DNA of 23,521 nt from an uncultured Oscillospiraceae bacterium (GTDB taxonomy: Bacteria > Bacillota > Clostridia > Oscillospirales > Oscillospiraceae). The number at the start of each line of letters is the position of its first letter. The first letter of the stretch is position 1. The position numbers and the translations under genes were made by a program. Shown in pieces: positions 6,212-12,777 of this stretch. The DNA lies in the NCBI GenBank assembly GCA_934565655.1, contig CAKTIE010000023.1, forward strand, positions 1 to 23,521, given 5' to 3'. The notes below the pieces were generated by a model. It had not been told where the DNA came from and ran no database searches. It was given only the letters and a program-made list of their open reading frames with translations.

Positions 6212-6251
6212 GGAGAGGCGGAAAGTGCACCCCAAACAAGCTTAAATAAGC

Positions 6252-6321
6252 CAGGGACGGTGGAAGGGAAAACTGCCGTCCCTGTTGGTATTCGCATTTT
6301 TGGAAATGCGGGGATCTTTTT
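6252..6321 (+). terminator. Hairpins downstream of rpmH
   Basis: CAGGGACGG (6252) / CCGTCCCTG (6276) is followed by CGCATTT TTGG AAATGCG (6293-6310) and then a T-run (6317-6321). Either may act as a partial terminator between rpmH and rnpA. Confidence 0.5.
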
Positions 6322-6322
6322 C

Positions 6323-6477
6323 AAAGCCTCCCCTGTGTAAGGGGAGGTGGCACGGCGTAAGCCGTGACGGAGGGGTTGACCGATAATCGACAATCCCCCA
6401 GTCGGGACGTTAAGAAAACATGCCGGTGGCATGTTTTTAGTCCCGATCTCGGCGGCTATGCCGCCGTAGCATCCATC
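6323..6477 (+). repeat. MITE-like repeat, copy B, with GCATGCC module
   Basis: The left half is AAAGCCTCCCCTGTGTAAGG with the internal hairpin CACGGC-GTAA-GCCGTG and the centre GGGGTTG...CAATCCCCC. At GTC (about 6404) it continues into a second module: AAAACATGCC GGT GGCATGTTTT (terminator-like, with A- and T-tracts) and GGCGGC TAT GCCGCC. The same module is found at 11983 and 20024. It fills most of the rpmH-rnpA gap; no gene is seen in it. Confidence 0.7.
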
Positions 6478-6575
6478 TTGTTTTCCACCGCACTGCCAAG
6501 AATACAGATTCCCACGCCAGTGACATCGGTCACTGACTCGGAATGACAGGTAATGTACCCCGCAAAGGAGAAACC

Positions 6576-6920
6576 ATGAAGGCTGCCGTGACCGTAAAAG
6601 AAAATTATGTGTTCCGGCGCATTTACCGGAAGGGCAAGTCCAGCGTGCAGCCCTGTATGGTGGTCTACTGCCAGAAGAATAAGCAGGGCCGCACCCGTCT
6701 GGGCATCACCGTCAGCACAAAGCTGGGCAAGGCCGTGGTGCGCAACCGCGTCCGCCGCCAGCTGCGTGAGATGTACCGCCTGCACCTGCCGGAGATGAAG
6801 AAGGGCTATGACGTGATCCTGGTGGGCCGCGTCAAGGCCGTCCACACGCCCTATACCAGAATGGACAGGCAGTATACCCGTGCCCTGGAGGCGCTGGGCC
6901 TGCTGGAGCCACGGGCATGA
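6576..6920 (+). CDS. rnpA: Ribonuclease P protein component (114 aa)
   Basis: This is the protein subunit that assists RNase P RNA in maturing tRNA 5' ends. The family's RNR-type motif appears as [17 protein letters not shown], preceded by [16 protein letters not shown], and the N-terminal [14 protein letters not shown] matches the aromatic substrate-binding region. AAAGGAG lies 5 nt before ATG 6576; the in-frame upstream start at 6543 adds a non-conserved leader. Its stop codon overlaps the yidD start (ATGA), so the two are translationally coupled. Confidence 0.97.
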   Translation: MKAAVTVKENYVFRRIYRKGKSSVQPCMVVYCQKNKQGRTRLGITVSTKLGKAVVRNRVRRQLREMYRLHLPEMKKGYDVILVGRVKAVHTPYTRMDRQYTRALEALGLLEPRA

Positions 6921-7129
6921 AGCGGGCGCTTTTAAAGGCCATCCGGTTTTACCAGACGGCGGTGTCGCCCCTGTTTCCGCCCCGGTGCCGCTTTATCCCC
7001 ACCTGCTCCCAATACGCGCTGGAGGCGGTGGAAAAGTACGGCGCGTGGAAGGGCGGCTGGCTGGCCCTCCGCCGTTTTCTCCGGTGCCATCCGTTCCACA
7101 AGGGCGGATGGTACGACCCCGTGCCATGA
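6917..7129 (+). CDS. yidD: Membrane protein insertion efficiency factor YidD (70 aa)
   Basis: Small membrane-associated protein encoded between rnpA and yidC in most bacteria. The family core [20 protein letters not shown], the following [13 protein letters not shown], and the C-terminal [20 protein letters not shown] are all present. The start overlaps the rnpA stop by 4 nt. It is thought to assist YidC-dependent membrane insertion (family knowledge). Confidence 0.97.
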   Translation: MKRALLKAIRFYQTAVSPLFPPRCRFIPTCSQYALEAVEKYGAWKGGWLALRRFLRCHPFHKGGWYDPVP

Positions 7130-7204
7130 ACCGAACCGTTTGAGGTGTTTTCCCACGATTTTCCACATCCGCAACACAAGTAAACGACCTACGGAGGAAA
7201 AACA

Positions 7205-8305
7205 ATGTTTGCACAAATCGGATATTATATCTGTGTGCCTTTCGCGTGGCTGACGAGAATGTTCTACAGCCTGACCGGCTCCTACGGCGTGGCGCTGATC
7301 CTCTTCACCCTGGTGGTGAAGCTGGTGATCCTGCCCTTCCAGATGAAGAGCAAGAAGAGCATGCTGCGCATGAACCGGATGCAGGGTAAGATCAAGGATA
7401 TCCAGACCCGCTTCGCCAACAACAAGGAGCGGCAGCAGCAGGAAATGGCCGACCTGTACGCCAAGGAGGGCGTCAACCCCATGTCCGGCTGCCTGTGGTC
7501 CTTCCTGCCCTTCCCCATTCTGATTGCCCTGTACTATATCATCCGTACCCCCCTGCGGTTCTTCATGAACCTGTCCAACGAGGTGATCGCCGAGATCACC
7601 ACCCTGGCCACCTCTCTGGGCTATACCGCGCCCGCCAGCAACAACGCCTATGAGCAGATCTATCTGACCGACTTCATCCATGAGCACTGGGCCGACTTCG
7701 CCGGCAAGTTCGAGGGTCTGATCGATCTGGACTATAACTTCCTGGGCGTGGATCTGGCCAGCCAGCCCTCTCAGGTCATGAGCCAGTTCCCCGGCGGCGG
7801 CTGGCCGGTCTGGGGCCTGCTGATCATGCCCTTCATCGCCGCTGCCCTGCAGCTGCTGATGAGCATGGTGTCCATGAAGGCCAGCTCCAACACCATGAAC
7901 AGCCAGAGCAAGATGATGATGTACCTGTTCCCCCTGATGACGGTGTGGATGGGCTTCATGTTCCCTGCCGCTCTGTGCGTGTACTGGATCGCCAACGCCG
8001 CCTTCTCCGCCATTCAGGAGCTGGTGCTCAACAAGTACTTCGGCAAGAAGCTGGAGGAAGAGGAGACCGAGAAGGAGCGGGAGAAGCGGGAAAAGCGCGC
8101 CGCCAAGATGCAGGCCGCCCGCGAGAACTACAACAAGCAGCTGGAGCAGGCCAACGCCGCCAAGAAGCCCCAGCAGGGCAGCAAGAAAAAGCAGCCCAAG
8201 GAGGAACCCAAGGAAAAGCGCGCCTCCACCACCGAGGCAGGCCGTGTGGGCAACCGTCCCTACGCCCGCGGACGCGCGTACAGCGAGAAGCATTACGACG
8301 AATAA
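7205..8305 (+). CDS. yidC: Membrane insertase YidC/Oxa1/SpoIIIJ (366 aa)
   Basis: It inserts and folds membrane proteins, alone or with SecYEG. The first core helix YGVALILFTLVVKLVILPFQ carries Lys39 where many family members have the conserved hydrophilic-groove Arg. Later helices include FLPFPILIALYYIIRTPL, WGLLIMPFIAAALQLLMSM and LFPLMTVWMGFMFPAALCVYW. There is no lipobox: the protein starts close to the first membrane segment. The last 85 residues form a charged Lys/Glu/Gln-rich tail, which may contact ribosomes or RNA. The start follows CGGAGGAAAAACA. The 75-nt gap after yidD holds one DnaA-box-like TTTTCCACA (7159-7167). Confidence 0.96.
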   Translation: MFAQIGYYICVPFAWLTRMFYSLTGSYGVALILFTLVVKLVILPFQMKSKKSMLRMNRMQGKIKDIQTRFANNKERQQQEMADLYAKEGVNPMSGCLWSFLPFPILIALYYIIRTPLRFFMNLSNEVIAEITTLATSLGYTAPASNNAYEQIYLTDFIHEHWADFAGKFEGLIDLDYNFLGVDLASQPSQVMSQFPGGGWPVWGLLIMPFIAAALQLLMSMVSMKASSNTMNSQSKMMMYLFPLMTVWMGFMFPAALCVYWIANAAFSAIQELVLNKYFGKKLEEEETEKEREKREKRAAKMQAARENYNKQLEQANAAKKPQQGSKKKQPKEEPKEKRASTTEAGRVGNRPYARGRAYSEKHYDE

Positions 8306-8317
8306 GGAGTTTTGTCT

Positions 8318-9190
8318 ATGAGTTATATCGATGTAACAGGCAAGACCGAGGAAGAGGCCATCCAGAACGCCCTTGCCCAGCTGGGCATGGATCGTGACGA
8401 TGTGTCCGTGGAGATCCTGGAGCGGGCCAAGAGCGGCTTTCTGGGCATGGGTGCCAAGCCCGCCCGCGTCCGCGTGACCTATGGCCCCGACGAGGCTCCC
8501 ATGGAGGAGGTCGCCGTACCCGTCAAGCCTGCTGTCGTTGAGAAGCCCGAAAAGAAAGAAGAACCCAAACCCCAGCCCAAGTCTCAGCAGCCCCGTCAGC
8601 CCAAACCCCAGCAGCAGCCCCGCCAGCCCCGTCAGCCCAAGCCTCAGCAGCCCAGGCGTGAGGAGCGTGTGGAGCGTGTGGAGAAACCCATCGCCGCTCC
8701 CGCCGTGGATCTGCCGGAGTGCACCGACGACAACGCCGTGCGCATCACCGCGTTCCTGACCGGCCTGCTGGAGCATATGGACAGCCCCGCCGCCGTGAAG
8801 GTGTACGAGGAGGAGAAGGGCCGTTATAAGGTCATTCTGGAGGGCCAGAAGCTGGGCGCGCTGATCGGCCGCCGCGGCGAGACCCTGGACGCCATCCAGC
8901 AGCTGACCAACTACGCCGTCAACAGCGGCAATGAAAAGCGCATCCGGGTCCATGTGGACGCCGAGAACTACCGCGCCCGCCGTGAGGCCAGTCTGGAGAG
9001 CCTGGCCATGAAGGTAGCCGCCAAGGTGAAGAAGTACCGCCGCAGCGTCACGCTGGAGGCCATGAACGCCTACGAGCGCCATGTGATCCACGCCGCCCTG
9101 CAGGACGTGAAGGGTGTCACCACCTATTCCGTGGGTACTGAGCCCAACCGCCGTGTGGTGGTGGCCTACGACCGCGGCGAGAACAACTGA
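8318..9190 (+). CDS. khpB: RNA-binding protein KhpB/Jag (290 aa)
   Basis: Domains in order: a Jag-N domain (residues 1-55, with the motif SGFLGMGAKPARVRV), a long Pro/Gln/Lys-rich linker (about 75-115, repeats of QPRQPKPQ), a KH domain with the GxxG loop IGRRGE within LGALIGRRGETLDAIQQL, and a C-terminal R3H domain with the family R-x3-H in ERHVIH. The protein binds RNA with KhpA and influences cell elongation and division in other Firmicutes. AAGGAG 8 nt upstream selects ATG 8318 over TTG 8312. It follows yidC by 12 nt in the usual order and ends at a strong terminator. Confidence 0.95.
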   Translation: MSYIDVTGKTEEEAIQNALAQLGMDRDDVSVEILERAKSGFLGMGAKPARVRVTYGPDEAPMEEVAVPVKPAVVEKPEKKEEPKPQPKSQQPRQPKPQQQPRQPRQPKPQQPRREERVERVEKPIAAPAVDLPECTDDNAVRITAFLTGLLEHMDSPAAVKVYEEEKGRYKVILEGQKLGALIGRRGETLDAIQQLTNYAVNSGNEKRIRVHVDAENYRARREASLESLAMKVAAKVKKYRRSVTLEAMNAYERHVIHAALQDVKGVTTYSVGTEPNRRVVVAYDRGENN

Positions 9191-9193
9191 AGC

Positions 9194-9227
9194 AAAAAAG
9201 AACACCCCTGCGGGGTGTTCTTTTTTT
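9194..9227. terminator. Bidirectional terminator after khpB
   Basis: GAACACCCC TGC GGGGTGTTC flanked by an A-run and seven T's. It serves khpB on the plus strand and the convergent lipoprotein gene on the minus strand. Confidence 0.93.
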
Positions 9228-9228
9228 G

Positions 9229-9978
9229 TCATTTCGCAGCGCTGTCGATCAGGGCCAGAGGGCCTGCGGTGCCGTCGGGCTTGATGTCGATGCTGGCGGT
9301 GGGCCGCTGCTCCTCCACGAAGGTCACCGTCCAGACGCCGGTCTTGATGTCGTAGCGGCCATAGGTCTCGTCATACGGGCCGTCATACTGTGCCTTGGCG
9401 GTGTCGATGGCCGCCTGCTCCGTCATGGCGTCGCGGCCGAACTGAGCGGTATTCAGAATGGCCAGCACCTCGTCCCGGCAGCTGTCCCAGGTCTCCTTCG
9501 TCAGCGTTCCGGTGGGCGCGCACACATAGTCGCCGGGAGTACTCTCAAAATACAGGTTCAGCCACAGGCTGTCGGTGTTCTCCTCCGTGTGCTGCCATAT
9601 CTTCTGGCCGTTGGACAGGGTAATCTCCTCGCTGGTGACGCCGGTGCCGCAGATGCCGTAGCCGTTTCGCCAGCAGAGCAGCTCAAAGGACACGGCCTTG
9701 TCATCGGTTTTCCGGAAGCGGATGCCCTCGGTGTTCATGGATCTGTCCTGCACCGACTCCCACTGCCAGCCCTCCGGAATGGTCAGGGCCATGTCCACAT
9801 AGCCGCTGGTGTATTCGGCAGTCTCGCCGGTGAGGGCGGGCTGCGGATCTGGCGTATCCACATTTCCGGTGGGATCGGAGGGCTGCGGTCTGACAGCGCA
9901 GCCGCTGAGGGTAACGGCGGCCGCCAGCGCCAGCGCGCACACCGCCGTCAACAGGATCAGAGAGACAGAACGTTTCAT
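9229..9978 (-). CDS. Predicted lipoprotein, unknown function (249 aa)
   Basis: The N-terminus is a lipoprotein signal: KRS, a hydrophobic core, and lipobox LSGC with the acylated Cys at residue 27. A Pro/Asp/Thr linker (about 30-52) follows, then a globular part with VDMALTIPEGWQWESV, WQHTEENTDSLWLNLYFES and a C-terminal WTVTFVEEQRPTASIDI that ends DSAAK. The mature protein should sit on the outer face of the cytoplasmic membrane. I do not recognise the family. ATG 9978 is chosen because the signal then begins MKRS; TTG 9990 would add four residues. It is monocistronic and convergent with khpB. No clear promoter was found. Confidence 0.75.
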   Translation of the reverse strand: MKRSVSLILLTAVCALALAAAVTLSGCAVRPQPSDPTGNVDTPDPQPALTGETAEYTSGYVDMALTIPEGWQWESVQDRSMNTEGIRFRKTDDKAVSFELLCWRNGYGICGTGVTSEEITLSNGQKIWQHTEENTDSLWLNLYFESTPGDYVCAPTGTLTKETWDSCRDEVLAILNTAQFGRDAMTEQAAIDTAKAQYDGPYDETYGRYDIKTGVWTVTFVEEQRPTASIDIKPDGTAGPLALIDSAAK

Positions 9979-10086
9979 GAAAAGCACCAACCTTTCTGTC
10001 TATTAGACGCAGAAACAGGGCAAAATGTTCCCATGAAAAATCTGTTTTTTTCCGGGGCGGGGCTGGCAGGGGCGCAGCCCCCTGCC

Positions 10087-10158
10087 GCCATGGTGTTGGA
10101 GCTGAAGCTGATGCTGTAGTTGATGTTGTGGTTGTGGTTGGTGTTGGCATTATTTGCA
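10087..10158 (-). pseudogene. Out-of-frame Asn/Thr-rich tail of the 10150 gene
   Basis: Just past the stop of the small phage-type gene, a different frame on the minus strand reads HANNANTNHNHNINYSISFS, encoded by near-repeating AAC/ACC/CAC triplets. Asn/Thr-rich tracts of this kind follow similar domains in phage replication proteins (recollection). A single-base frameshift near 10158 would join them. The shifted frame then runs into the start of the lipoprotein gene without a further recognisable domain, so this looks like a degraded tail. Confidence 0.45.
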
Positions 10159-10458
10159 TGCAAGGGCTGCAAATGCATCCTCATCAGAGGGAGCGGCCTG
10201 CTTCTGCCAGCGCTTTTCCGCCGCCTTGCGCCGCTGCTCCACCACCCGGAGATAGCGCTCGCTGTCCCGGTCAATGTTCAGCCGCACAAACTCCCACACA
10301 TAGTCCAGCGCCTGATGGGAAAACCGGGGCAGCGTGCCGTCCTGGGCATATGCAAAAATGGCCATGATGAGGGCGTAGCCATCCTCTGGCGTCATTTGCT
10401 TCAGCATAGGATACAGCTCAAAATACAGCATCACACCCGGTTTCTTTTCGTTCCTCAT
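10150..10458 (-). CDS. Phage-type DUF6291-like small protein (102 aa)
   Basis: The sequence has KKPGVMLYFELYPMLKQMTP, then EDGYALIMAIFAYAQDGTLP, and later DYVWEFVRLNIDRDSERYL, followed by a basic helical stretch RRKAAEKRWQKQ. This resembles the N-terminal domain of small prophage proteins (DUF6291-like, near replisome-organiser genes) in gut Clostridia; the assignment is from memory. AAGGAGG precedes the ATG. It ends in FAALACK, and an Asn-rich tail continues in another frame, suggesting truncation by frameshift. No other phage gene is nearby, so it is an orphan, possibly read through from rpsT. Confidence 0.6.
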   Translation of the reverse strand: MRNEKKPGVMLYFELYPMLKQMTPEDGYALIMAIFAYAQDGTLPRFSHQALDYVWEFVRLNIDRDSERYLRVVEQRRKAAEKRWQKQAAPSDEDAFAALACK

Positions 10459-10552
10459 GGGAAAAGCCTCCTTATGTCCGTTTGGCTGTGGCGGATTTTA
10501 GGGCGGCGGTTGCCCTGTTGGGGGCAACACCCGTGGGGAAAAAGCCCATAAA

Positions 10553-10580
10553 ACAAAAACAGACGTCCAACGGACGTCTG
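10553..10580 (-). terminator. Terminator of rpsT
   Basis: On the minus strand CAGACGTCC GTT GGACGTCTG is followed by TTTTTG and more T's; it begins 14 nt after the rpsT stop. Confidence 0.88.
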
Positions 10581-10594
10581 TTGCATGTGGTTTG

Positions 10595-10858
10595 TTAACC
10601 GATCTTGTTGAGCTTCAGGGTCAGAGCGGACTTCTTGTGAGCCGCGTTGTTCTTGTGCATCAAACCCTTGGCAGCAGCCTTGTCGATGGCCTTGACCGCC
10701 ACCTTGTAAGTGCCCTCGGCCTCGGTGCGATCGCCGTCAACGGCAGCAGCCTCGAACTTCTTGATAGCAGTCTTCAGTGCGGACTTTTCGGCTTTGTTGC
10801 GGGCATTGCGCGCCTCTGCCACCAGAACACGCTTCTTAGCAGACTTGATATTCGGCAA
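10595..10858 (-). CDS. rpsT: 30S ribosomal protein S20 (87 aa)
   Basis: Basic helical ribosomal protein with the family N-terminus PNIKSAKKRVLVAEARNARN and the region DKAAAKGLMHKNNAAHKKSA. The conserved N-terminus begins at a TTG codon (10858-10856), preceded by GAGGAGGTG 5 nt upstream, so the start is TTG. A TTG start fits the known self-regulation of S20 through inefficient initiation in enterobacteria (there UUG); extending that to this organism is inference. It is divergent from gpr, as in B. subtilis, where rpsT and gpr are also neighbours. Confidence 0.97.
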   Translation of the reverse strand: MPNIKSAKKRVLVAEARNARNKAEKSALKTAIKKFEAAAVDGDRTEAEGTYKVAVKAIDKAAAKGLMHKNNAAHKKSALTLKLNKIG

Positions 10859-10916
10859 ACCAAACACCTCCTCGGTTATGACATTAACGTAGATACAAAG
10901 TCCCACGCAGGATGAT

Positions 10917-10945
10917 ATTTTAGCATCTTTGCCTAGAAAATGCAA
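10917..10945 (-). promoter_or_regulatory. Promoter of rpsT
   Basis: Read leftward: -35 TTGCAT (10945-10940), a 17-nt spacer and -10 TAAAAT (10922-10917), about 60 nt before the TTG start. Confidence 0.8.
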
Positions 10946-11053
10946 GCTTTTTTTTGATATTTGTCCCAATTTTTCGTGAAAAAGTTTTGGCGGCGGGAAA
11001 ATGCGCCGTCACCCACAAGATTTTGTGTTTGGGAAAGGAGCGTGACCACAAAC

Positions 11054-11914
11054 ATGCGGATCACACGGACGGATCTGGCGCTGGAATCCATGGAGGAGCT
11101 GCGGTCGGGCGGCGGTATTTCCCGTCTGGCAGGCGTCAGCGCCGCGGAATATACCCGCCACGGCTGCGGCGTGACGGAGGTGCGCGTCACCACCAGGCAG
11201 GCGGCGGAGACGCTGGGAAAGCCGGAGGGCCGGTATGTGACCATCGACCTGCGGCCCTGCTTCCGGCGGGAGGAGGGCTTCTTCCGCCGCTCGGCGGAGT
11301 GTCTGGCGGAGGAGCTGCGGCGGATGCTGCCGGGCGTGGGGGAGGATTTTCCCGTGCTGGCGGCGGGTCTCGGCAACCGGGGCATGACCGCCGACGCAGT
11401 GGGGCCGCTGGCGCTGGAGAATCTGCTGGTGACCCGCCACATGGTGCGGTCGCTGCCGGGGCAGTTCCGGGGCTTTACGCCGGTGGCGGCGGTGTCCCCC
11501 GGCGTACTGGCGGCCACCGGCATGGAGACGCTGGAGCTGCTGCGGGGCGCGGTGCAGGCCTCCGGCTGTGCCGCCGTCATCGCAATCGACGCGCTGGCCG
11601 CCCGCAGCCGCGACCGGCTGTGCGCCACCATCCAGCTGGGGGACACGGGCCTGATCCCCGGCAGCGGCGTGGGCAACCACCGGAAGGCCATCAACGCCCA
11701 AACGCTGGAAGTTCCGGTGATCGCGGTAGGGGTACCTACGGTGATCGCCGCCAGCCTGCTGGGAGAGGACACGGCGGAGGACGATCCCCTGTTCCTGACG
11801 CCCCGCGACATCGACGAAAAGGTGCGGGAGTTGGGGCGGCTGATGGGCTACGGTATCACCATGGCCTTACAGGAGGGGTTGACGGTGGAGGACATCACAG
11901 GGCTGCTGGGGTGA
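11054..11914 (+). CDS. gpr: Germination protease GPR (286 aa)
   Basis: This spore endopeptidase (peptidase family A25) degrades small acid-soluble spore proteins when spores germinate. The signature GLGNRGMTADAVGP is at residues 105-118 with Asp114, and AIDALAARS carries Asp179. Their spacing matches the paired catalytic Asp residues described in the Bacillus enzyme. The N-terminus RTDLALE matches the region around the zymogen processing site. AAAGGAG lies 13 nt before ATG 11054, which is long; GTG 11042 is too close. Its presence indicates an endospore-forming lineage. spoIIP, which follows gpr in B. subtilis, is absent here. A forespore sigma-G promoter is expected, but I could not place one confidently. 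Confidence 0.93.
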   Translation: MRITRTDLALESMEELRSGGGISRLAGVSAAEYTRHGCGVTEVRVTTRQAAETLGKPEGRYVTIDLRPCFRREEGFFRRSAECLAEELRRMLPGVGEDFPVLAAGLGNRGMTADAVGPLALENLLVTRHMVRSLPGQFRGFTPVAAVSPGVLAATGMETLELLRGAVQASGCAAVIAIDALAARSRDRLCATIQLGDTGLIPGSGVGNHRKAINAQTLEVPVIAVGVPTVIAASLLGEDTAEDDPLFLTPRDIDEKVRELGRLMGYGITMALQEGLTVEDITGLLG

Positions 11915-11960
11915 GGACGGCACAAGAGAAAAGTGAAAAGTGAAGAGTGAAAAGAATCGG

Positions 11961-12073
11961 TATGCCGCCGCTGGCGGCATAAATAAAGCATGCCGGTGGC
12001 ATGTTTTTAGTCCCGATCTCGGCGGCTATGCCGCCGTAGCTGACAGCCCCCTTTACACAAGGGGGCCTTTGAT
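11961..12073 (+). repeat. MITE-like repeat, copy C (module plus right end)
   Basis: TATGCCGCC GCT GGCGGCATA is followed by GCATGCC GGT GGCATGTTTTT, GGCGGC TAT GCCGCC, and then the MITE right-end hairpin GCCCCCTTTACACAAGGGGGC. The left half of the family element is missing. It fills the gap between gpr and the next terminator. Confidence 0.7.
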
Positions 12074-12101
12074 TCACCCTATCCGATAGCTCCCACCACA
12101 C

Positions 12102-12127
12102 AAAAAAGACCGCCGGATGGCGGTCTT
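12102..12127. terminator. Terminator of XRE module 2 regulator (loop GGAT)
   Basis: GACCGCC GGAT GGCGGTC with an A-run (12102-12107) and TTTT. It is preceded by a 32-bp sequence (12083-12114) repeated exactly at 12726-12757. It ends where the minus-strand XRE gene stops. Confidence 0.88.
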
Positions 12128-12331
12128 TTATCTTTCATCCGTTAATCCAAGAATATAATCTGTCGTCGTTCCATAATACTTTGCCAATTCGATCAATGCC
12201 CATGCAGGGATCTCATGAATTCCCTTTTCATACCGGCGATACACTTCACGCTTACAGTGAAGTACATCCGCTATTTCCGCCTGCGTTTTGTCTGCATCAA
12301 TACGCAAATCTTCCAATCGTTGAAACCGCAT
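12128..12331 (-). CDS. XRE-family HTH regulator, module 2 (67 aa)
   Basis: Single HTH_3 domain: DLRIDADKTQAEIADVLHCK, then EVYRRYEKGIHEIPAWALIE, then LAKYYGTTTDYILGL. It aligns along its whole length with the regulator at 1053-1244 (shared DLR-x-DAD, a YxRYExGxxEIP stretch, LAKxY, DYxxGL) but is clearly diverged. The start is supported by GAGGTG 5 nt before the ATG on the minus strand. It is divergent from the four-cysteine protein at 12415 across two related palindromes, so auto-repression and repression of its partner are likely. No sensor domain is present. Confidence 0.9.
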   Translation of the reverse strand: MRFQRLEDLRIDADKTQAEIADVLHCKREVYRRYEKGIHEIPAWALIELAKYYGTTTDYILGLTDER

Positions 12332-12347
12332 ATTTTCACCTCATCTA

Positions 12348-12369
12348 TATGCTACTATTTTGTTGCACA
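12348..12369. promoter_or_regulatory. Operator A of XRE module 2
   Basis: TATGCTACTATTTTGTTGCA and two more bases, a degenerate copy of operator B. It overlaps the -35 of the rightward promoter. The centre-to-centre distance to operator B is 33 bp. Confidence 0.6.
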
Positions 12370-12391
12370 CAGATACACAATATGCTACAAT
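12363..12391 (+). promoter_or_regulatory. Promoter of the module 2 mini-protein
   Basis: -35 TTGCAC, a 17-nt spacer and -10 TACAAT. Both hexamers are overlapped by the operators, as expected for a repressor-controlled promoter. Confidence 0.75.
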
Positions 12392-12402
12392 ATTGTGGCA
12401 TA
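12381..12402. promoter_or_regulatory. Operator B of XRE module 2
   Basis: 22-bp near-perfect palindrome with half-sites TATGCTACAAT and ATTGTGGCATA and one mismatched pair. It covers the -10 and predicted start of the rightward transcript. Its sequence differs from the ACACC-type operators of module 1, suggesting the two regulators do not cross-talk. Confidence 0.7.
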
Positions 12403-12414
12403 AGGGGTGATATC

Positions 12415-12591
12415 ATGGAACAGGAAAAGACCTGCGGGACATGCCGCCATTTCCGGCGGCATTATGTGAAGCTGACAGACCATATATACAACGCCATCGA
12501 CTGCGGCCATTGCGTCTGTCCACGTCTCAAGCCGCGGCGGGCCGATACGGTTGCCTGCTGGCGGTATGAGGAGATAAGCACGGCGGGGTAA
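12415..12591 (+). CDS. Four-cysteine mini-protein, module 2 (58 aa)
   Basis: This 58-residue protein has core cysteines at 7, 10, 33 and 48 (C-x2-C-x22-C-x14-C), with two extra at 30 and 35 in CGHCVCPRLK. It shares KTC-x2-C-x-HFR-x2-HY, GHCV-x-PRLK-x-R and AC with the module 1 protein. The likely role is a small metal-binding or redox-sensitive cytoplasmic protein; this is inference from the cysteine and histidine pattern. AAGGGGTG lies 5-6 nt before the ATG. It is divergent from an XRE gene and followed by MITE copy D. I do not know a described function. Confidence 0.8.
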   Translation: MEQEKTCGTCRHFRRHYVKLTDHIYNAIDCGHCVCPRLKPRRADTVACWRYEEISTAG

Positions 12592-12594
12592 ATC

Positions 12595-12713
12595 AAAGGC
12601 CCCCTTGTGTAAAGGGGGCTGTCACCGAAGGTGACTGGGGGATTGTCCGTAATCCAACAACCCCTCCGTCACGGCATACGCCGTGCCACCTCCCCTTACA
12701 CAGGGGAGGCTTT
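12595..12713 (-). repeat. MITE-like repeat, copy D (inverted)
   Basis: Full-length copy in reverse orientation: AAAGGCCCCCTTGTGTAAAG on the left, internal hairpins GTCACC-GAA-GGTGAC and CACGGC-GTAT-GCCGTG, and CCCCTTACACAGGGGAGGC on the right. The GTCACC/GGTGAC stem replaces GTCAGCC/GGCTGAC of copies E-G, a paired change. Confidence 0.8.
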
Positions 12714-12744
12714 GATTTGTTTCCCCCGATAGCTCCCACCACAC

Positions 12745-12773
12745 AAAAAAGACCGCCATCCGGCGGTCTTTTT
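12745..12773. terminator. Terminator of the VanY-like gene (loop ATCC)
   Basis: GACCGCC ATCC GGCGGTC with an A-run before and T-run after. Apart from its loop, which is the exact reverse complement of GGAT, it equals the terminator at 12102-12127, including 25 bp of upstream flank. Confidence 0.88.
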
Positions 12774-12777
12774 GCGG

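Noticed and set aside
7159..7167. DnaA-box-like TTTTCCACA between yidD and yidC
   Set aside because: It is a single near-consensus box without neighbours; not enough for a second origin, though worth noting if GC skew points left.
6932..9232. 766-codon minus-strand ORF opposite yidD, yidC and khpB
   Set aside because: It is antisense to three certain genes; its Leu/Gly/His-rich composition is the usual shadow of GC-rich codon use.
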